From an uncultured Odoribacter sp. (lineage in GTDB: Bacteria; Bacteroidota; Bacteroidia; Bacteroidales; Marinifilaceae), in NCBI GenBank assembly GCA_910589025.1, contig CAJURM010000025.1, forward strand, positions 1-24,540: 24,540 nt of DNA. The letters run 5' to 3'. Positions 14,601-23,600 of the stretch are shown here, piece after piece (within the stretch, counting starts at the first letter, position 1; the number at the start of each line of letters is the position of its first letter). The notes below the pieces were generated by a model. It saw nothing but the letters and a program-made list of their open reading frames with translations. It was not told the DNA's origin and ran no database searches. A program made the translations under genes and the position numbers.

Positions 14601-17600
14601 AATGAAAACGGCACGTTTACTTATAATGTGATTGCTGAAGGGGCGACACCCGATGATGTGATTCATTATCAATGGTCCAAAAATGGTGTGGATTTGCCTG
14701 GGGAAACTCGGAATTATTTGATAAGAAGTCTGAAAGAAGCAGACAATATGGTAAACGGGAAATATGTCAGTCCGGCGGGTTTGTATGTGTTGCGGATTTG
14801 GAATGATTGTGGTTCCGTCTATGATTCAGCCACTTTGGTGGTTAATGAACCGGCCTATCTGGAAAAGCAGGTAGATGATCCGGTTTATGCTTGTAAAGGA
14901 GAACGGAAAGAATTTTCGGTGCAGGTTGCCGGAGGAGGAATATATCAATATGAATTGTTGGAGGTGAGTGTAGGATGTAATAATGTCAATGATGTGGAAA
15001 ATAACATTATTAATTCCTGGGCGGGTTTTTCTAAGATCAGTATTCCGGTGAATTCTCCAGGAAAGTACATTTGGCGTTTTAAGAATGAATGTTGTAACGG
15101 GGAATGGAAATATTCGGCTTTTATGACTTTGCGTATAGATGAAACTCCTTCTTTTGTCAGTGTCCCCGGCAACCAGGAATTGTGTATAGGAGAGACATTG
15201 AGCCTCACTTGTCAGGCATCTGCCGATACGCGTAATTTTTATTATTGGGAAAAAGATAATGTAATTTTGCCTGGACAAACTTCTGCTACTTTGCAGATTA
15301 GTAATGTCAAGGCTTCTGATGCCGGAGTGTATCGTTGTTATGTTTATAACGAATGTAATCCGGTGGCCAGTGGACCGATACAGGTGAAGGTAACCGATAA
15401 GCCACAGTTGGTGAGTATTTCTAATATAGAGTTGGATTATTGCGAGGGAGATTCTGTAGAAATCAAGGCTAATGTATCTTCTTTGTGGCCTTTGGATACC
15501 ATCCGTTGGTACTTTAAGGGGGCTCCTCTTGCGGATGATACTGCCGGGCACATTGTTGGAAGTCATTCTTCTCTGCTCCAGATAAATGGTGTGAAGAAAG
15601 AAGATGCGGAAGGCACGTATATGGTGGAGATGAAGAATAAGTGCGGATCTAATTGGAGTTTGCCGGTTGGTTTCAAATTGAAAGAGCCTGCCAGATTCGT
15701 ACGGGGACTGGATCGGGGGGTAGATTTGATTATGTGTGTGGGAACGTCACAGACATTGAGTGTGGAAACGACGGGTACGCCTCCCATCCGCTATATCTGG
15801 ACCCATAACGGTGATACCATTGTCAATGGAAACAGTAATATGCTTCCAATTACGAATGCCCAGGTAGATACGGCCGGAGAGTATGTTTGTCATGTGCAGA
15901 ATGGATGCGGAGATGATATTACGAAGACGGCTATTACCGTGAGTCATGCCGATACTTTCCGTTTTATCGGAGGAGGGCATTATTGTGCCGGAGACGGCGG
16001 GTTGTCTGCCGAGTTATTGGGGTCGGATACTTCCACGTTGTATCGTTTGTACAGAGATGGAGTAAGTCTACCTCTACGGGAGATTCATGGACGGGATGTG
16101 GTGCCTATGAGGGGACATATTGTTTTTGAAAATCTGACTGCGGGTACTTATTATGTTACCGGAATGAACCGACATAATTGTGAAGACCGGATGCCGGGAA
16201 AAGCTGAAATTATAGAAGATCCGCTGCCGGAAAATTATGGGTTGTATGTGGAAAGACACATGTGTGTCGGTGATTCAACCGGAGATTTGGCCTTGCCGGG
16301 AAGTCAGAACGGAATGCTTTACTATCTGTTGAAAGATAAAACGAGTGGATGGGATACATTGCAGCCTCCTTATGTTGGAACAGGGAACCCGCTGTTGATG
16401 TCTGTCGGAACCGGATTTTATAAAGTGTATGCGGTAGATACGGCAACGGGGTGTGCTCGCGTGCTCTCCGGATTGGATAGTATAACGCCCCGTCCTTATC
16501 CGCAGGAATGTGAACTGGGTGTATGGAACAATGACAGTGTGTATTGTCGTGGAAGTCAGAGTGATGTGGTATTGACGTATGACTGTTTCGAAAGTGGTAG
16601 CAGTTATACTTTGTGGAAAAACGGACAGTTGATGAATCCGCCGAAATATAGCGAGCCTTTGAGATGGACTGGAATAGAAGAAGGCGTCTATAATATCCGG
16701 GTAATGAATAAGTGGGGATGTTCCCGTGACTTCGGTCGCCAGGAGGTGAAAGTACGGGAATTGCCTCAGCGCTTCCCATTGGTGGGAGCCCGGATTTATT
16801 GTAAGGATGAACCGGGACCTCACAGGTTGGATTTACAAAACAGTGAAGAAGGCGTGAAGTATAGTTTCAGGTATCTTCCGTCCGTGCTTGTGAAAGATAC
16901 ATTGGGAACGGGAGGGGAAATAAAGCTGGATGTACCGTTGGAAGAGCATAAGTATTATGTTATTGCTATGGATACAACGTCGGAACATTGCAGTGTTCCG
17001 ATGTTGGATACGGTTGAGGTCAGAATGAGCCGCCTGGAAGTACATCCTGATCCGGCTGTTGCATACGTTGAATATGGGCAAGTAGCTCAATTAAATATTG
17101 TGATACAAAATGCGGAAGGAACTCCTGTAGTCGAATGGATAGATAATGGCTATTTGGCAGAGTCCGTGCATATTCAGAATCCGAATACAAAACCCTGTAC
17201 CTGGGATTCCGAAAACTTTTTAGTATCAGTAACTGATGCCAGCGGATGTAAAGTGGTAACTTCTGTAAAAGTGGTTCGGAAGGGAGGAAAACTCGAAGGA
17301 GAAATCCGGGAGGAAGATTGTTTGAAATCTGTGGATACGGTAAAAGTATGCGAAGGCAGTGATATAGAATTGTGTGCTTATGCTGTAGGTGGACAGGGCT
17401 TTTTTGATTACACATGGAGCGATTTGAACAATACTCATTTGGGGCAAGGGGATAAACTGACCTATACTCCTTCTGCAGAAGGTTATGTCTGGTTGGATAT
17501 TGAGAGCGGACAACAGAAAATCAGGGATTCGGTGTATGTCATGATGGGTAAAGCTCCTCGTATTGATACATTGGAACCGTTGTATAGCCGTTGTGTGACT

Positions 17601-20600
17601 CCCGGTTCGCCGGAACAGATTGTCTTGAAAAACAGTGAATCAGGTAACAGTTATTCCTTGGAACATTCGGTGGATGGATTGACTTATACCTATTCGGGTT
17701 TGACACCTACTTACGGTAGTGACGGAAAGATTACTTTTTCTTTATTAAATGCAGCTCAATTTACCGGATATTTGCGGATTGTGGCTGAGCACATTTCTCA
17801 GGACGGAAAGGTTACGTGCCAGGCCGTGATGGATCAGATTGTGGAACTACGGGAAGCTCCGACAAAGTATGATGTGAAAGGAAGTTGGAATTATTGCGGT
17901 AATGAGGTTGTCCGGGATACGATAGTGCTTGATGGGGCACAGCAAGGGGTAACTTATCATTTGAAAAAACTTCCGGGAACGGAGGTTGCTGTTGTTACGC
18001 CGATACCCGGACAAGACAGTATATTGTTTGTCGGTCGCTATAATGCAGGAAATTATATTGTGGTAGCGGAAATCGGAGCTTGCCGGGATACAATGAACGG
18101 TATGGCAACTATTGTTGCCGATACATTGCCGCCTATCGGAACCCTGGAGAATCAGGGTGCACATTGTGCAATGGATTGTCCGGTGGAAATTGCGATTACG
18201 CAGGCCATTCCGGGTGTGGATTATTATTTGGTATTGGATAGTCTGAATGGTGGTCAGTCTTTTTCCCATTTTAAAATTTCTTCGGCGGGACGTTTGTCGT
18301 TCGGAACCTATTGTGAGTTGGGACATTATTCCGTAAAGGCTGTCAATTCGGTTACGTCATGCGAGAATGAGAAAGCGGAAGTACTTATCCGAGAGACACC
18401 TGATATTCAGCATTTGTCCGGAGATACGCTCTATTGTGAGGGTACTTTCGGAGTGAAACTGACTTTGGATTCTACAGAGACCGGAGTGGTTTATTATATG
18501 CAAAAATGGGACGTTGATACGATCAATCCGGATAGCAGCAAATGGGTGGATGTGCATCCTGCTGTTGTGATTCATGGCAATGGGTTCCCGGTCAATATCT
18601 CTTCTTATTTTACGGATGGATATTATCGTCTGATGAGTTCCGACCCGTGTCCGGCAGCAATGGATTCGATTCGGATTCATATGATTCCTTTGCCTGATGA
18701 TACGTTGAAACTTCAATTGGAGGGAAATGGTTGTATTGATAGTGCATTTGTGTTGAAAATCGATCCGCGGGAAACGGATGTGGACTATACTTTGCGATTT
18801 AATGGGGTATCCGTGACAGAAACTCCGGTGGTGACGGCTACGGGAATTGAATGGCATTTTAACAGTGGGGATGCAGGAAATTATAGCGTATTTGCCCAAC
18901 GGGAAATGTGTACTACCGTGTTGAAAGATTCTGTAAGGGTGGATTCTTTGCCACAGATTTGGTCTTTGGATGGTGTGAAGCAATTGTGTCAGAATGACAA
19001 AGGCATTTTGTTTATGGCTTTTGCCGAACCTGGAGTGAAATATTCGCTTTATGATACGGCAGCCCATGCTTTCACTGTACTGGGAACGATAAGGCACGAT
19101 AGCGTAATTTTTAACGGCGTGAAGCCCGGTACATACTATCCGCAGGCAGCGAAAGGAAATTGTTTTGTGAATGGGGATTTGTATACGATTCAGGCTCTTC
19201 CGGCTCCGGCTCCGGTACAGATGGAAGCAGCCGATTGTATTGAAACCGGAACGGGCTGGATAAAATTGTCCGGCTTACAGGATAGTTTGGAATATGTAAT
19301 CCAGGGCATCTCTTCTTCTTCGGTGACGTTGCGGTATTTTACCGGAGATACGATATTCGGTAATCTTGCTGTAGGAATTTATTGTGTGACGGTTAAGGAT
19401 ACCCTGATTGGTTGTGAAAGTCTAAGTGTCTGTGATACGGTGCGGGAAGGTGTCGGTACGGATAGTATTATCGGTGATTTTTACTATTGTGAGGATAAGT
19501 ATGGAGACGGAACCGGAGTTCGTCTTACACTTTCCGGAACCCAGATAGGAGTTGATTATAGCATTCTGGATAAGGAGGGCAAGACGTTGATGACTATCCG
19601 CCGGCCTACTCGTGTGTTTCCAGATAATCTGTTGCAGGATACGTTCGTTTTCAGAAAAGAGCGGTCGGGGTACTTAGGCGGGTGCCGGGTAGATTCTGTG
19701 TTTGAGGTAAAGGAAATTCCTCTGCCGGCAGATTCTTTGAAAGTTGAGCTGACGGGTGGTTCTGTGCTGTGTGCAGGCGGACAATATTCGGTCAATATTC
19801 ACGAATCCCAGAAAGATAAATGGTATATCCTCCGGAAGCAGGGCAGTACGGTCGGTTTGGATACGATTATGGGCCAGGAGGGCATGACGGTGACATTCCC
19901 CCAACCGTTGACGGAAGCCGGAAGATATGAAATATACGTCCGGGATGTCCGTAAGGACTGCGGGGTTTATTTGGATACCCTGATTACAATTGCTCCTCAG
20001 CCTCAGTCGGTGGTGATTGACAGTTGCTTCTATTGCTATGATTATAATGGAGTGCCGGATAGTGACAGTTGCCGTATCGGATTGCGGGGGATGTTGACCG
20101 GGACAATTTACCGTCTGAATAACGGAGTGGAATTGGATACGCTGAGAGGACCGGGGAACGACTTGTTCTGTGAAAGACCTGCAGGGGATTATATGATTAT
20201 AGCTGAAAATAATCAAACCGGATGTGTGGATACAATGAAAACATCCATACGGGCGGTGAGACGTCCTCAGATATTGGATGTGGTAGTGGACTGCGGTGAC
20301 CAGGGCGTATTGGATACGATTTATACTTTTCAGAGTAGTGAAGCAGATGTGGATAGTGTGGTTTATTATCTGTATAAGGATGGTGTAAGACAGGCTGTAT
20401 CGCAAGTGGGTGACGGGATGAAACCGGTGACTTTCGGACATTTGACCCAGGCTGGTGTGTATAAAATTTACGCAGAGAAACGAAACAGCCTTTGCGGAGT
20501 GTTTATGAACGATAGCATCGTGATAACCCCTGCTTTGAACTGTAAAGATACGTTACAGGTTATAGGTGAGGTGTGTCAAGGTAGTGGAGCTAAAGTTACT

Positions 20601-23600
20601 TTACGCTATAACTGTTCTGTGTCCGGTTGGAAGTATTATCTGCGGAGCGAACTGTGTGATTTCGATACGATTGCCGGAGGACGTACGCTGATGTGGGGTG
20701 TCGGAGAGGGGAAATATATTCTGAGGGCTTATAACGAGTGTGGAAGAGTGGTAAATTTGGATACGGTGAATATTGTCGGCAAACCGTCGCCTGTCGTATA
20801 TACGATTCTGAACAAAAACTTTAGTTTGTGTGAGGGGAAAACATTTGATATTGTATTGGCGGGAAGTGAAGAAGGGGTGGTGTATACGGTTGTGGATGCT
20901 GCCGGGCGGATAAGGGCGTCGGTTACCGGAAGTGCAGGCGGAGGAACCCTTTCTTTGGGAACGTTCGGTGCTGCCGGTTTGTATGAAGTGTGGGCAGAAA
21001 AGAATGGCTGCAAGAAAATGATGGACAAGGTGATTGTTGCCCCGGCGTTATTGCCTGCGGAAGTACAGGTGCTGGGGAATGACAAGTGTCTTACCGATGG
21101 CGTCAATGACAGTATTCAGTTATGCCTGGCATCGCGGGAAAACAATGTGAGCTATTATCTGTATGTCAATGGACGTACCGTATTGGATAGTCTGACGCCT
21201 TCGCGGCCCGGGGAGTTGTGCTTCAATAAACAGGATAGTATCGGACGTTATACGGTGATTGCAATACATCCTACCAGCAAATGCCGGAAAGAGATGCCGG
21301 GTGTATACAATGTGAGTACTCCGGCCATTGCTTATGACTTGGAGAACCCTGGTGAAGTGATTCACATCTGTCAGGGAACAGATACCTGTCTGTATTTGGA
21401 AAACAGTGAAATCGGTATTGAATATTTCCTGAGAAGAAACGGTGCGACTTTGGGTAATCCTGCCCATACTGCTACGGGCGGACGTCTGAAAGTGGCCTGT
21501 GTTTCCCAGAGCGGGGAATATCAGGTGATAGGGAAAGTCGGGGAGTGTGAAACCTTGATGAACGATACGGTGGTTGTAGAAGTGCATCCGCTTCCGCATC
21601 TGGATGTTGAAAAGGAGTTACATTATTGTGAGTTTTCAACAGGAGTCGATGTGACGGTTGCTTATCCGACGGACAGTACGGTTTTCTATGAACTCTATTC
21701 TCCAAACGGAATACTTCCGTTGGATGCCCGTTACGGAAATGGCGATCATACTGAATTCACTTTCTCCGTACAGGCGGATTCCGTTGGCTATTACAGAGTC
21801 GTGGCTACCGATACGGCTGCTGGATGTAGTGAGGTGAAACGAATTCAGGTGATAGAGGATAAATTGCCTTTAGATTATGATTTGATCAGTAGTAATGGAA
21901 AATATCTGTGTGCCGATGGAAGCGGGATGGGCACTTATTTCTCTTTAAGCGGAAGTGAAAAGGGGGTTACCTACACTTTATACCGTTTGTCACCCCGGGA
22001 AGATATTGTGAGCAAGGATGGAACGGGAGGTGAATTCCGTTTCCCGAAAGAAGTCCGTGATACAGGGCTGTATATGGTAAGGGCGGAAAACCTGCTTTCC
22101 GGCTGTGAAAATTCATTCAGTCCGGTGCGCATTCTTCGAGCTGATACGGTACACCGCTACGATGTAATATCGGTGGTAAACAGGTATTGTTCATTAAGCA
22201 ATGACCCAACGAAGGGTGTTATCCAGTTGAGCAATAGTCAGATCGGAGTTGAATACGAGATATATCAAAATGGCGTTTCTATTGGGATGCAGCAGATGGG
22301 TACAGGCGGTCCGTTGGAGTGGAGGGGACTGGAAGGTGGGTTGTGCCGTCATTTGGGGTATCCTCCCCGGGGCGGAATCGTATATGCAATAATGGCACGT
22401 GATACTTTAACCAACTGTGTGAAGCAGATGAATGGTACGGATACCATTGTGGCGGAAGAAAGAATAGAAGTGTTGGCACAGGAGCCGAATGAAGATATTG
22501 CAGTTTGCGAAAAAGACAGCGTTCAGTTTAGTGTGACGACTTCCGGTTGTGGAGAGCATTATCAATGGTATCATGACGGAGTGGCGTTGACAGGGGAAAA
22601 CAGAACTTATTATAATATCCGTTCCTTGAATACGATGACGGATCCGGGGTATTATTATTGCAGTATATCGAATACTTGCGGCATGGCGGAATCTCAAATG
22701 GTGAAATTGACCATTTATCCGTTGGTATCGGTGAAGAAGAAAATGGAGCCGATCATCATCTGTAATCCGCAACAAAAGAGTGTTCTGCTGGCTTCGGCAT
22801 TTTCCAATGCACAGTATTTTGTATGGTATCGGGCGGATGAAACGGAAGAAAATTGGTTAAGTCTGAAAAGTAGTTATGAAATTGTGGACTTTGATACCAC
22901 AAAAGTGGGGAAATATGTTTGTAAAGCCTGGAATGGGAATAATTGCAATGTGGTTTATGATACGTGTGAGGTAAAGATGGGAAGTGTGCCGGATGTGAGT
23001 ATTGTAGCTGGAGGAGATACATTACTCTGTAATGGCTTGAGTTCCTACATTATGGAAGTGCATCCTGGGGCAGGAGTAAGTATAGAGTGGGAATTTAACG
23101 GACAACTTACCGGAGATACCGGAACTCTTTATACTTTATATCCGGTTACGACAGCTAATGAAGGGTTGTATGCGGTAAGAGCCCGGAATAAATGTGGCTC
23201 GGCATCGATAAATGTCGGAGAAGTGTTGGTCGATGACAGTATACAGATTAAAGCGATGAGCGATAAGATTATGCTACGTTGTCCCGAGGAGTATGAAACT
23301 TTATTTTTGACGACAGAGCCGGCTAAGCGGGTAAATTATTATTGGTACCAGACACCGGATGTGGGCACAATTGTGTCGTCTGAAAGTTCTTTCAGGGTAG
23401 GTCCTATGGGAACTGCATCACCGTTAAGTTATCGGGTAGTTTATAGTAATAAATGTTCAGCTGGGCAACAAGATTTTGTTATTCATGTTCCTCAGAAGAT
23501 TGAGACCGATCCGCTGCCAAGGATGATTTCAGCTTGTGCGGATTGCGCAACTGATACGGTATTACGTTTGAATGTGGATGCTTCGATGTTTGCGCAGTTT